Shown piece by piece: positions 1 through 6,416 of a DNA stretch of 10,008 bases. The stretch's first letter is position 1; each line of letters opens with the position of its first letter. This DNA is from Cyanobacteria bacterium OH_PDB_112 (lineage in GTDB: Bacteria > Cyanobacteriota > Vampirovibrionia > Gastranaerophilales > CAJFVJ01): the NCBI GenBank assembly GCA_023457295.1, contig JAEWLZ010000054.1, forward strand, positions 1 through 10,008. The letters are read 5' to 3'. Under the pieces are notes generated by a model that searched no databases, was not told the DNA's origin, and saw only the letters and a program-made list of their open reading frames with translations. The position numbers were made by a program, and so were the translations under genes.

Positions 1-1
1 T

Positions 2-559
2 GCAACAAGAGCAGAAGTTTCCGCTTTTTTGCAAAATATGATTGCACAGGTAAAACTTCATCCAAATTGCAAACTCGCTCCAAAAACAGGCGAAGGTATT
101 ATTCTTGACCCGACTTACAGAAATGAAAATATAGTTACAATACCAGCCGGAACAATTTTGACGATAAAAATGAATGAATTTTTATCAACCCAAAAAACAA
201 AAAATTGTCAGCTTTTCTTAAGCAAAACACCTAATAACTATGTGACGAAAGAAAAACTTTTGCTTCTTGAAAAAGACGACAAAATTCTAGGTCAAGTTTT
301 GGAAGTAAAAAAAGCTCTATGGTTTATCAGAAACGGTAAATTAGTTTTGGAAACTAAAAATATCAAAACGCTTAACGGTCAAACAGCAGAGTTTGAAGCT
401 CTTGCAACACTTGAGCCAAGATTCAAAACCCGTTGGGAAAAATTCTATCGCGCAATTATAAAACACGCAAAAATCGAAATTTATGACGGACAAAATATTT
501 GTGTAACATTGCTTAAGCCAATAAAAGTCGATGTAACAACAGGAACAATTGTCGAATAA
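2..559 (+). CDS. SLH-domain envelope protein, C-terminal part (5' end outside window)
   Basis: The frame is open to the left edge, so this is the last 185 residues of a longer protein. The TTG at 29 and ATG at 38 are internal codons, not starts. The first visible residues, ATRAEVSAFLQNMI, match the conserved end of an S-layer homology domain (the TRAE/TRAEV motif). SLH domains anchor proteins to secondary cell-wall polymer or peptidoglycan, and in cyanobacterial relatives they are typical of outer-envelope proteins. After the SLH end comes a beta-rich domain of about 150 residues (IPAGTILTIKMNEFLSTQ, then GQVLEVKKAL). It resembles the 'IPAGT..-V.L...LSS' repeats that follow SLH or AMIN-type modules, but I cannot name the family. 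No membrane segment is visible. The gene ends at a strong terminator and faces aspS. The SLH call is fairly sure; the role of the C-terminal domain is unknown. Confidence 0.75.
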   Translation, partial: ATRAEVSAFLQNMIAQVKLHPNCKLAPKTGEGIILDPTYRNENIVTIPAGTILTIKMNEFLSTQKTKNCQLFLSKTPNNYVTKEKLLLLEKDDKILGQVLEVKKALWFIRNGKLVLETKNIKTLNGQTAEFEALATLEPRFKTRWEKFYRAIIKHAKIEIYDGQNICVTLLKPIKVDVTTGTIVE

Positions 560-590
560 ATAAAAATAAATTTTCATTATAAAAACTATT

Positions 591-620
591 AAAAAGCTCT
601 ATTAAAAAATAGAGCTTTTT
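591..620. terminator. Bidirectional intrinsic terminator between the SLH gene and aspS
   Basis: A perfect 13-bp inverted repeat (591-603 with 608-620) closes a 4-nt A loop. Its A-run on one side and T-run on the other give a U-tract on either strand. It lies 32 bp past the stop of the SLH gene and 24 bp past the stop of aspS on the other strand, so it serves both convergent genes. Confidence 0.9.
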
Positions 621-643
621 AATTTTAAATTTCAATCTAAATA

Positions 644-2422
644 TTACTTCTTAACTGGAACAACCATTTTTAAACGAAGCTCTCGAAGCTGTTCTTCAGA
701 CGCACTTACAGGCGCATCCGTCATAAGACATTTTGCATTTGAATTTTTCGGGAATGCAATAACATCACGGATAGAATTTGTTTTTGCAAGAAGCGCAACA
801 ACTCTATCCAGACCGAGCGCAATACCCGCATGAGGAGGAGTTCCGTATTTGAAAGCGTTAACCATAAATCCAAATTTTTCCTGAATTTGTTCTTCTGTAA
901 AGCCAAGAGCTTTAAATACTTTTTGCTGAACTTCAGAAGAGTGGATTCTGACACTTCCGCCGCCAATTTCATTTCCGTTATAAACCAAATCATAAGCATA
1001 AGCTTTGCATTCAGATTGGTTTGATTCCAATTTATCCATATCTTCTTTTTGAGGAGAAGTAAAAGGATGGTGAACAGCAACATAACGCTTAGCTTCTTCA
1101 TCATAATCAAACATCGGAAAATCAACTACCCAAAGAAGATCATGTTTTTCTTTGTCGATTAGATTCAATTTTTCACCAAAATATAATCTAAAACGCCCTA
1201 AAGCATCAAATACAGCTTGTGGCTTATCCGCAATAAAGAAAACGACATCACCGGGTTTTGCCTGAGAAATTTCGGTGATTTTTGAAACGTCATCATCTGA
1301 TAAAAACTTTGTAATAGCCGATTTCAAAGAACCGTCTTCAGCATAAGTAATCCACGCCAACCCTTTTGCCCCAAAAGAAATTGCAAGATTTCGCAAATCT
1401 TCCATTTCTTTGCGAGAATAATTAGCAATACCAGGAATCTTAATTCCTCGAACATTTCCACCGCCTTTTACTATATCTGCAAAAGCGGTAAATCCACTGT
1501 TAGCCATAAGTTCTGACGCATCAAAAAGTTCTAGCCCAAAACGTGTATCAGGTTTATCAGAACCATATTTTTCCATAGCATCTTTATAAGAAATTCTTTT
1601 CAAAGGAAGTGAAACTTCAACATTTGCAGTTTCAAAAGCTGATTTCACAAGGCCTTCTGCCATACTCATAACATCGTCTTGGTCGACAAAAGACATCTCA
1701 ATATCAACCTGCGTAAACTCAGGCTGTCTGTCCGCACGAAGGTCCTCATCACGGAAACAGCGTGCAATTTGATAATATCTTTCTACTCCTCCAACCATCA
1801 AAAGCTGTTTGAATATTTGAGGCGACTGCGGAAGAGCGTAAAATTTGTTAGCATGCACACGACTTGGAACTAAATAATCACGAGCACCTTCAGGCGTTGT
1901 GTTTATCAAAATAGGTGTTTCCACTTCCATAAAAGCATTTGCATCAAGATAATTGCGCATAGCATGACAAATTTTGTGACGAAGCTTCAAATTATTTAAA
2001 ACAGGTGTTCTTCTAATATCCAAATAACGATACTTCAAGCGAATCTCTTCTGCCACTTCATCTTCAAGCAAAAATGGTAGAACTTCGGCTTTAGAAAGTA
2101 CTTCAACACTTGTAGGATAAGATTCTATCTTACCTGTTACAATATTCGGGTTATAAGTTTCTTCAGGTCTTATTGTAACTTTACCCGTAACTGTAATAAC
2201 ATCCTCTGAACGCAATTTTGAAAAAACTTTATGCACTTCAGGATTAACCGAAGGGTCAGCTACAACTTGGAAAAGACCGCTTCTGTCACGAACTTCTATA
2301 AAAATTATACCGCCCAAATCACGGACAGCCGAAACCCAGCCTGAGAGCTTAACTTCAGTATTTACATTTTTTTCCTGAACCTCTCCACACCAGTGAGATT
2401 TGAGTGCTGTTAATTTTTCCAT
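644..2422 (-). CDS. aspS: Aspartyl-tRNA synthetase (bacterial type)
   Basis: This enzyme activates aspartate with ATP and charges tRNA-Asp in the cytoplasm. At 592 residues it matches the usual bacterial length of about 590. It has an N-terminal OB-fold anticodon-binding domain (residues about 20-110, with GWVSAVRDLGG and FIEVRDRSG). Class II motif 1 is around 147-172. Motif 2 is FRDEDLRADRQPEFTQVD at 223-240. The GAD insertion domain typical of bacterial AspRS is at about 290-410. Motif 3 is HAGIALGLDR at 531-540. All catalytic motifs are intact. Leu36 in RDLGG corresponds to the Leu of discriminating enzymes such as E. coli rather than the His of known non-discriminating ones; this hints at Asp-only charging but is not proof. 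The ATG start is supported by AAGGAAG about 8 bases upstream. It lies 86 bp downstream of a small membrane-protein gene on the same strand. Confidence 0.97.
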   Translation of the reverse strand: MEKLTALKSHWCGEVQEKNVNTEVKLSGWVSAVRDLGGIIFIEVRDRSGLFQVVADPSVNPEVHKVFSKLRSEDVITVTGKVTIRPEETYNPNIVTGKIESYPTSVEVLSKAEVLPFLLEDEVAEEIRLKYRYLDIRRTPVLNNLKLRHKICHAMRNYLDANAFMEVETPILINTTPEGARDYLVPSRVHANKFYALPQSPQIFKQLLMVGGVERYYQIARCFRDEDLRADRQPEFTQVDIEMSFVDQDDVMSMAEGLVKSAFETANVEVSLPLKRISYKDAMEKYGSDKPDTRFGLELFDASELMANSGFTAFADIVKGGGNVRGIKIPGIANYSRKEMEDLRNLAISFGAKGLAWITYAEDGSLKSAITKFLSDDDVSKITEISQAKPGDVVFFIADKPQAVFDALGRFRLYFGEKLNLIDKEKHDLLWVVDFPMFDYDEEAKRYVAVHHPFTSPQKEDMDKLESNQSECKAYAYDLVYNGNEIGGGSVRIHSSEVQQKVFKALGFTEEQIQEKFGFMVNAFKYGTPPHAGIALGLDRVVALLAKTNSIRDVIAFPKNSNAKCLMTDAPVSASEEQLRELRLKMVVPVKK

Positions 2423-2508
2423 AATTTTTTCTTCCTTTTATCTAGCCAAAAAACCTGCCCAAACGGTTTCTCAAATATTTTAACAAAAAAATATTCCATT
2501 ACAATTTT

Positions 2509-2772
2509 TTATTTCTTAAGCAAGCTTGGAAATATAAAAATAACCATGCATACACAAAACGGTAAAGTCAGTTGATGGTGAATATTGGCAACAGCATCTT
2601 TTGTCAAATTCACATATTGAACATACTGCGAACCATCTGCGGTCATTAAATAATCAGTAGCAAAATACAAAGCGACAATTACAAGCAAAATATACGCCGC
2701 AAAAATATTTAAACTTGCCCCCAAACTTTTAAAATAACTTCCTAAACTTTTTCCGCTTTTACCTTTTTTCAT
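2509..2772 (-). CDS. Small two-TM membrane protein, unknown function
   Basis: This is an 87-residue protein that I do not recognise. The N-terminus is basic and Gly/Ser-rich (MKKGKSGKSLG). A hydrophobic segment at about 22-43 (IFAAYILLVIVALYFATDY), a polar stretch at 44-68, and a second hydrophobic segment at about 69-84 ending in LLKK follow. The positive-inside rule favours both ends in the cytoplasm with the middle loop outside. The ATG is preceded by GGAAG about 7 bases away. The gene is co-oriented with aspS (86-bp gap), and I see no convincing terminator between them, so they may be co-transcribed. Coding is supported by the start site, the coherent two-helix plan and the lack of a better frame, but no family is evident. 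Confidence 0.7.
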   Translation of the reverse strand: MKKGKSGKSLGSYFKSLGASLNIFAAYILLVIVALYFATDYLMTADGSQYVQYVNLTKDAVANIHHQLTLPFCVCMVIFIFPSLLKK

Positions 2773-2793
2773 TTCATACTTCCGTTTTTTTTA

Positions 2794-2799
2794 TATAAT
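2794..2799 (+). promoter_or_regulatory. Candidate -10 box (TATAAT) for the DUF386-family gene
   Basis: A perfect TATAAT lies in the 64-bp AT-rich space between two divergent genes, about 38 bp before the downstream ATG. There is no good -35 at 16-18 bp (best is a poor TTTCAT). In such AT-rich DNA the match could be chance. The minus-strand small-protein gene must also start in this gap, but I cannot pick its promoter. Confidence 0.4.
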
Positions 2800-2836
2800 A
2801 TCCTCATAAAGTCATTTTAATACATAGGAAAAAAAT

Positions 2837-3295
2837 ATGATAGCAGACAACATAAAAAACGCATCTTTTTATTACAATCTTGAAAAAAATTATAAAGAAG
2901 CTTTCGAATTTTTGAAAAACTCAGACCTTATTAACATTCCTGACGGAAAATATACAATAAAAAATGATGAAGTTTATGCAATCATCCAAACCTATACAAC
3001 AAAGCCCGAAACCGAAGGAAGGCTGGAAGCCCACAAAAAATATACAGATATACAATACATAATTTCAGGTGAAGAAAAATTAGGATACTCAAATATTAAT
3101 AACTTTATTCCTACTACCGAATATGATGAAGAAAAAGATATAATTTTCGGAAAAGGAAATGCATCTTTTATTAAAGCGCAAGATGGTGATTTTTTGATTT
3201 TTAACCCACAAGATGCCCATATGCCTTGCATTTGTATAGATAATCCATCTTTTGTAAAAAAAGCAGTAGTAAAGATTTTAAATTCCAATTGTTAA
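2837..3295 (+). CDS. YhcH/YjgK/YiaL (DUF386) family cupin protein
   Basis: The protein has 152 residues, the normal length for this family of small beta-barrel (cupin-like) proteins. Family marks are LEAHKKYTDIQYIISGEE at 63-80 (E64, H66, Y69 and D71 are the conserved polar set), DGDFLIFNPQDAHMP at 116-130 with H128, and the closing KKAVVKI at 141-147. E. coli members NanQ (YhcH), YjgK and YiaL are known as anomerases or accessory proteins in sialic acid and other sugar use, and EbgC belongs to the same fold family. Here no sugar-catabolic gene is nearby, so the substrate cannot be inferred. The ATG has AGGA 7 bases upstream. Its stop codon lies inside the 21-bp operator-like block that precedes the next gene. 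The family call is firm; the exact role is not. Confidence 0.88.
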   Translation: MIADNIKNASFYYNLEKNYKEAFEFLKNSDLINIPDGKYTIKNDEVYAIIQTYTTKPETEGRLEAHKKYTDIQYIISGEEKLGYSNINNFIPTTEYDEEKDIIFGKGNASFIKAQDGDFLIFNPQDAHMPCICIDNPSFVKKAVVKILNSNC

Positions 3296-3344
3296 GAAAT
3301 ATTACAAGTATATACTAAATATATAACGAATATAGCAATTTTAT
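3287..3344 (+). promoter_or_regulatory. Shared bipartite promoter/operator, copy A (upstream of the 732-aa gene)
   Basis: Block 1 (3287-3307) and block 2 (3329-3344, AATATAGCAATTTTAT) are both identical to the sequence upstream of the minus-strand 512-aa gene (8006-8065). The intervening spacer is 21 bp here and 23 bp there. Just before block 2 both copies carry TATATA-N-C-N, a plausible -10 (3320-3325 here). That would put the transcription start near 3332 and block 1 over the -35 region, where an OmpR/PhoB-type activator would sit. Block 1 has GTTAAG and ATTACA half-sites starting 10 bp apart. It overlaps the stop codon (3293-3295) of the preceding gene. No good -35 hexamer is present, which fits activator dependence. 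Confidence 0.75.
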
Positions 3345-3405
3345 TACATATTCGGTTTTTATATATTTAAGTAATAAGATATTGCATTAACCAATGGAGT
3401 AAAAG

Positions 3406-5604
3406 ATGTCAGTTCCAGACGAAAATTACAAAATATCAAATATGCGGGCGGACAGCAAATACTATTTAGGCTTTAACGATATTAAACGCTTCGGATTAAC
3501 AACGCCCCAAAATTCTTCTAATTCGTCTGATTTAGAATCTTTCGCAGAAAGTATTTTCTCAAACGGGGAATTTGACTTCAAAAAAATGCTTATGCTTCAA
3601 ATGGCAATGAGTAATCCTTTTATGGCTGCAATATTTATGAACAAAATGAATCCTCAAGATGCCATAAAAAAAGAATTCTCCCCAGATAAAGAAGCAAGAA
3701 TCGGCTTCCGTGGCCTAGAAAAAAAAGATAACGAATATCTTAATAATTTAGCAACCGTTTCAGATGTAAAACGTAATAATACAAAATTTTTAGATAAAGA
3801 TGAACAAAAATTCGCAGAAAAAACCGGAGATTTTAGTGCTTCTAAAGATTCTATCGCTATTATTGACAAAGATGGTCAAAACGTAACCGATGATTTCAAA
3901 GACATCATAAAAGACGGTAAAATTGATACTAAAGAAGCTGAAAATAAATATAAAGAACTTGAAAAACTAAACAAAAATAACTTGTCAACAGAAAGCATTA
4001 AAAAATTAATTGCAGATAAGGATAAAGTAAAAGATTTAAATATTGATAATTACGAAAACTACGGTATAGACGTAACTTACAGCTCTGATGAAGTTAATAC
4101 ATCGCCTAAAACCGAACTTACATCAAAAGGTCAAAAACAGCTAGACTTGCTAAAAAGCCAAGGTGTTATTGATGCAAACGGAAAAATACTTGATATTTCA
4201 GGACTCGACAAACAATTAAAAGAAAATACGCAAAAAGAAACACTAAAAGATGCCTCAGAAGGCAAAAATATTTATGTAAAAACTGAAAACGGCACAGAGA
4301 TAGATACTTATTCTAAAGCTAATGTTGACAAAAACGGAAAAATCGCAGGCACAGAAAAAGATGCAGAAACACAAAAACTAAAACATACAGAAGCTGCTGT
4401 TGCTGATAAAAAAATAAAAATCGGCAGTCTTGATGATGAAGAAATTAAAAAAATTACAACCGTAAATAAAGACGGCAGTGTAGAAATCAATCTGTCAAAA
4501 CTTGATTCTACACAATATAATAAAATCAAAGAAAATGGTATCGATTACAATAATAACGCACCTCTCACAATAACTGACAACAAAGGAGAGAAAATAACTA
4601 TAAGACTTGCGGGTGATGCCAATACTGTAAATTTAAAAGGAAAAGCCAACACGAATATTGAAACCGACAATAAAGAACTTCAAGTGAATTCTGATGAATA
4701 TTCATCTGTTTCAGATATTAAAGGAGATAAACTCGAACACCTTGTAATAAAAGGTGGAAAGCTTGATACAGATTTGAAAAATTTAAATGCTCTTCAAGCT
4801 ATAAAAATAGAAAAAGCAAATGTTTCGCAAGATTTAGATATTAGCAACAATAAAAATAAAAATATTGCTCTAAATATAGCCGATTCAAATACAAAAATTA
4901 TTTCGGTCGGCACAACAGGCGATGCGGATGTCAGAATAGCTGATTCAAAAACCGGAGATATAAATGCGGGCGGAAATAACATTGTGACTACTCTTTCTCA
5001 TGTTACCGCTCAAACCGTTAGCATAAATGCAGAAAAAGAAGCTTCTTTCAGAGGCTACAAAGGTTCTGTTGCTGATAATATCCAAGCCGTATCAGAAAAT
5101 ATAAATGTAAACTTTAACGGAATGAACGTAAAAGAACAAGCTAACTTCTCTTCAGTAACAGGAAAAACTGAAATGTTTGTATCAAAAGATTCAAAAGCAG
5201 GCAATTTGAATTTAAAAGATAATTCAGAAATTGTGGCAGAAAACGAATCCACTAAAAAAGATTTGGCAGAAAATGTGTCAAATGCAAAAAACATAAGAAA
5301 ATTAGGCTCAGACGACGGAGATGCATCAACCGAAGAATTATTAACAAAATTCTTTGACTTCAACGAAGTAGATTTGGCAAGATACGAAGGCGACATCTCA
5401 AGAAACCGTTACAATGCACAGCCTTATGGCTGGGGAGCAACACCTACTGCCTTAGGCGGAGGCTCTAACGCTTTCACAAATTTCTTCAACGGATGGGCTT
5501 TTGGCGGACAACTTTACAACCAAATTTACGGCAATCCTTACGGACAACAATACTATAACCAACCTTACAACCCTTGGATGGTTCAAGGCGGCTACTTTGG
5601 TTAA
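3406..5604 (+). CDS. 732-aa Cys-free protein with EF-hand-like loops, beta-repeat region and aromatic tail; function unknown
   Basis: I do not recognise a named family. The start is clear, with GGAG 6 bases before the ATG. No signal peptide is visible. Residues 57-82 form a Met-rich hydrophobic patch (MLMLQMAMSNPFMAAIF). Residues about 125-320 are Asp/Lys-rich with EF-hand-like loops. The best are D166-E177 (DIIKDGKIDTKE) and N306-E317 (NVDKNGKIAGTE), which have acidic or Asn residues at loop positions 1, 3 or 5, Gly at 6, Ile at 8 and Glu at 12. Weaker ones lie at 152-163, 254-265 and 352-363. Residues about 395-615 alternate short beta strands and Asn/Gly turns, as in a right-handed beta-helix or a surface repeat protein. 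Residues 664-732 are a Gly/Tyr/Asn/Gln/Pro tail that holds all three tryptophans. There is no cysteine anywhere. The gene shares its promoter sequence with the 512-aa gene at 6417-7955. A calcium-binding surface or exported protein is my best guess, unproven. Confidence 0.85.
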   Translation: MSVPDENYKISNMRADSKYYLGFNDIKRFGLTTPQNSSNSSDLESFAESIFSNGEFDFKKMLMLQMAMSNPFMAAIFMNKMNPQDAIKKEFSPDKEARIGFRGLEKKDNEYLNNLATVSDVKRNNTKFLDKDEQKFAEKTGDFSASKDSIAIIDKDGQNVTDDFKDIIKDGKIDTKEAENKYKELEKLNKNNLSTESIKKLIADKDKVKDLNIDNYENYGIDVTYSSDEVNTSPKTELTSKGQKQLDLLKSQGVIDANGKILDISGLDKQLKENTQKETLKDASEGKNIYVKTENGTEIDTYSKANVDKNGKIAGTEKDAETQKLKHTEAAVADKKIKIGSLDDEEIKKITTVNKDGSVEINLSKLDSTQYNKIKENGIDYNNNAPLTITDNKGEKITIRLAGDANTVNLKGKANTNIETDNKELQVNSDEYSSVSDIKGDKLEHLVIKGGKLDTDLKNLNALQAIKIEKANVSQDLDISNNKNKNIALNIADSNTKIISVGTTGDADVRIADSKTGDINAGGNNIVTTLSHVTAQTVSINAEKEASFRGYKGSVADNIQAVSENINVNFNGMNVKEQANFSSVTGKTEMFVSKDSKAGNLNLKDNSEIVAENESTKKDLAENVSNAKNIRKLGSDDGDASTEELLTKFFDFNEVDLARYEGDISRNRYNAQPYGWGATPTALGGGSNAFTNFFNGWAFGGQLYNQIYGNPYGQQYYNQPYNPWMVQGGYFG

Positions 5605-5624
5605 TAGAACTCAGAACTTTTTAT

Positions 5625-5969
5625 CTAAAAAGGTCTAGTTTGATTAAGTTTTGAACGTAATTCACGGAAACGCTCCAAATCCTGTTGAGTTTGAGAACTT
5701 TCCTTGAATAACACCTGACTTGCAGGATGTACTATCAAAATATAGTCGATATGTATTTCAAGAAAATTATATTTTTTAATAGACTTGCCATCATGACTTA
5801 TTATCTCAGCATTTGTCACGGCAAGAAATCGTCTGTCTTTATCATTCAATAAATCTGTCAGCTCTCTGTTTGAATTAGTGTATTTTGAAACATGAACCGT
5901 ACCCTTTATATCGTGATGCTGGGTTAAAATAAAAACCTCTACCGGTATAGTATCATTATATTTTGACAT
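5625..5969 (-). CDS. 114-aa conserved-looking protein, unknown function (possibly DUF6812-like)
   Basis: This is a small soluble protein with no signal peptide or membrane helix and no cysteine. Residues 8-30 (IPVEVFILTQHHDIKGTVHV) look like paired beta strands. The segment NRELTDLLNDKDRRFLAVTNAEI (about 33-55) resembles the 'R-L-S-D-x-L-N...FL-x-LT-x-A' pattern of an uncharacterised domain that I recall as DUF6812. Another strand pair (FLEIHIDYILIVHP) and a charged C-terminal helix (about 90-110) follow. I could not search this, so the family link is tentative. The ATG has only a weak TTAGG 9 bases upstream, but a good sigma70 promoter lies at 6001-6029. It is convergent with the 732-aa gene, with a 20-bp gap between the stops. 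Confidence 0.72.
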   Translation of the reverse strand: MSKYNDTIPVEVFILTQHHDIKGTVHVSKYTNSNRELTDLLNDKDRRFLAVTNAEIISHDGKSIKKYNFLEIHIDYILIVHPASQVLFKESSQTQQDLERFRELRSKLNQTRPF

Positions 5970-6000
5970 TCTTTAGTACCTAATTTGTCTGACAGCGTCT

Positions 6001-6029
6001 AGTATATAATAAAAAACTTTAATGGACAA
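6001..6029 (-). promoter_or_regulatory. Sigma70-type promoter for the 114-aa gene
   Basis: Read on the minus strand, a -35 TTGTCC (6029-6024) and a -10 TATACT (6006-6001) are separated by exactly 17 bp. They lie about 32 bp before the ATG at 5969. This is the best two-box promoter in the window, and it implies that the 114-aa gene is transcribed independently of the 93-aa gene upstream. Confidence 0.65.
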
Positions 6030-6034
6030 GAACT

Positions 6035-6316
6035 TTACTTGTTAAACTTGTTTTCCATAGAACGGGAAACTGTTTTATTTTTAAGGATATTTGCTATATT
6101 AAACATTGCAAAAGAATTCAAAGTAGCGGTAAGCAAAGAACTTCTATCAACATAAGGAGCTTCTTTGAATTCCTGCTCTTCTTCATATTCTCCCTGAGCA
6201 AAATACTCCCCGCCTTGCCCGTATTTTTCACGGGAAAGACCGGTAGACTGCGAATTATGACCTTTAAATTCATAATTGCTTGTTACTGCGTTTAAATTCG
6301 GTCCTGTATCAACCAC
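6035..6316 (-). CDS. 93-aa Cys-free protein, unknown function (GTG start)
   Basis: I do not recognise a family. The start codon is GTG, supported by AAGGAA 8 bases upstream. The first half is polar and unusually rich in Gly, Tyr and Glu (KYGQGGEYFAQGEYEEEQEF at 31-50). Residues 59-79 (SSLLTATLNSFAMFNIANILK) form a hydrophobic or amphipathic helix, followed by a basic polar tail. There is no cysteine and no Sec signal. It lies between the 512-aa gene and the 114-aa gene on the same strand, but is separated from the first by a hairpin terminator that itself carries a TATAAT. Its style (disordered N-terminus plus hydrophobic helix) resembles the termini of its larger neighbours. Coding is likely but not certain. 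Confidence 0.65.
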   Translation of the reverse strand: MVDTGPNLNAVTSNYEFKGHNSQSTGLSREKYGQGGEYFAQGEYEEEQEFKEAPYVDRSSLLTATLNSFAMFNIANILKNKTVSRSMENKFNK

Positions 6317-6345
6317 CGATAAATTCCTTATTGCTCAAGTAAAAT

Positions 6346-6375
6346 AAAAACCTTTATTTTATTATAAAGGTTTTT
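6346..6375. terminator. Intrinsic terminator after the 512-aa gene
   Basis: A 12-bp inverted repeat (6346-6357 with 6364-6375) with a 6-nt loop lies 41 bp past the stop of the 512-aa gene. On the minus strand it ends in GGTTTTTATTTT, a usable U-tract; the other strand also has a T-run. It separates the 512-aa gene from the 93-aa gene. Confidence 0.75.
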
Positions 6376-6389
6376 TGCAACTCAAACAA
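6361..6389 (-). promoter_or_regulatory. Candidate promoter for the 93-aa gene, embedded in the terminator
   Basis: On the minus strand a perfect TATAAT (6366-6361) lies 17 bp after TTGTTT (6389-6384, 3 of 6 matches to the -35 consensus). The -10 falls within the loop and 3' arm of the terminator hairpin. This would let the 93-aa gene be expressed independently after read-through from the 512-aa gene is blocked. AT-richness makes a chance match possible. Confidence 0.4.
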
Positions 6390-6416
6390 TACATATAATA
6401 GATTAGGCTGAATTAT

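Noticed and set aside
29..40. TTG (29) or ATG (38) as the start of the first gene
   Set aside because: The same frame is open to the left edge and encodes the SLH motif ATRAEV just before these codons, so they are internal.
341..577. Minus-strand open frame opposite the SLH gene
   Set aside because: Cys/Phe-rich translation of the antisense of a coding region, with no ribosome site; a shadow frame.
721..1125. 134-codon open frame within aspS on the same strand, other frame
   Set aside because: Lies wholly inside the well-supported aspS and has Leu/Lys-rich out-of-frame composition.
2440..2475. Terminator or attenuator upstream of aspS (AAACC...GGTTT on the minus strand)
   Set aside because: Five-base stem with a nine-base loop and short T-run; not convincing.
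2471..2495. Third copy of the shared operator upstream of aspS
   Set aside because: Only a partial match (TTGTTAA-AATATTT on the minus strand) in AT-rich DNA; the second block is absent.
4308..5396. Minus-strand open frames opposite the 732-aa gene
   Set aside because: Antisense shadows without ribosome sites; the plus frame is continuous over 2.2 kb.
5616..5634. Weak hairpin between the convergent 732-aa and 114-aa genes
   Set aside because: Stem is A/T only apart from one C-G and one G-U pair, and it overlaps the stop of the minus gene; too weak to call a terminator.
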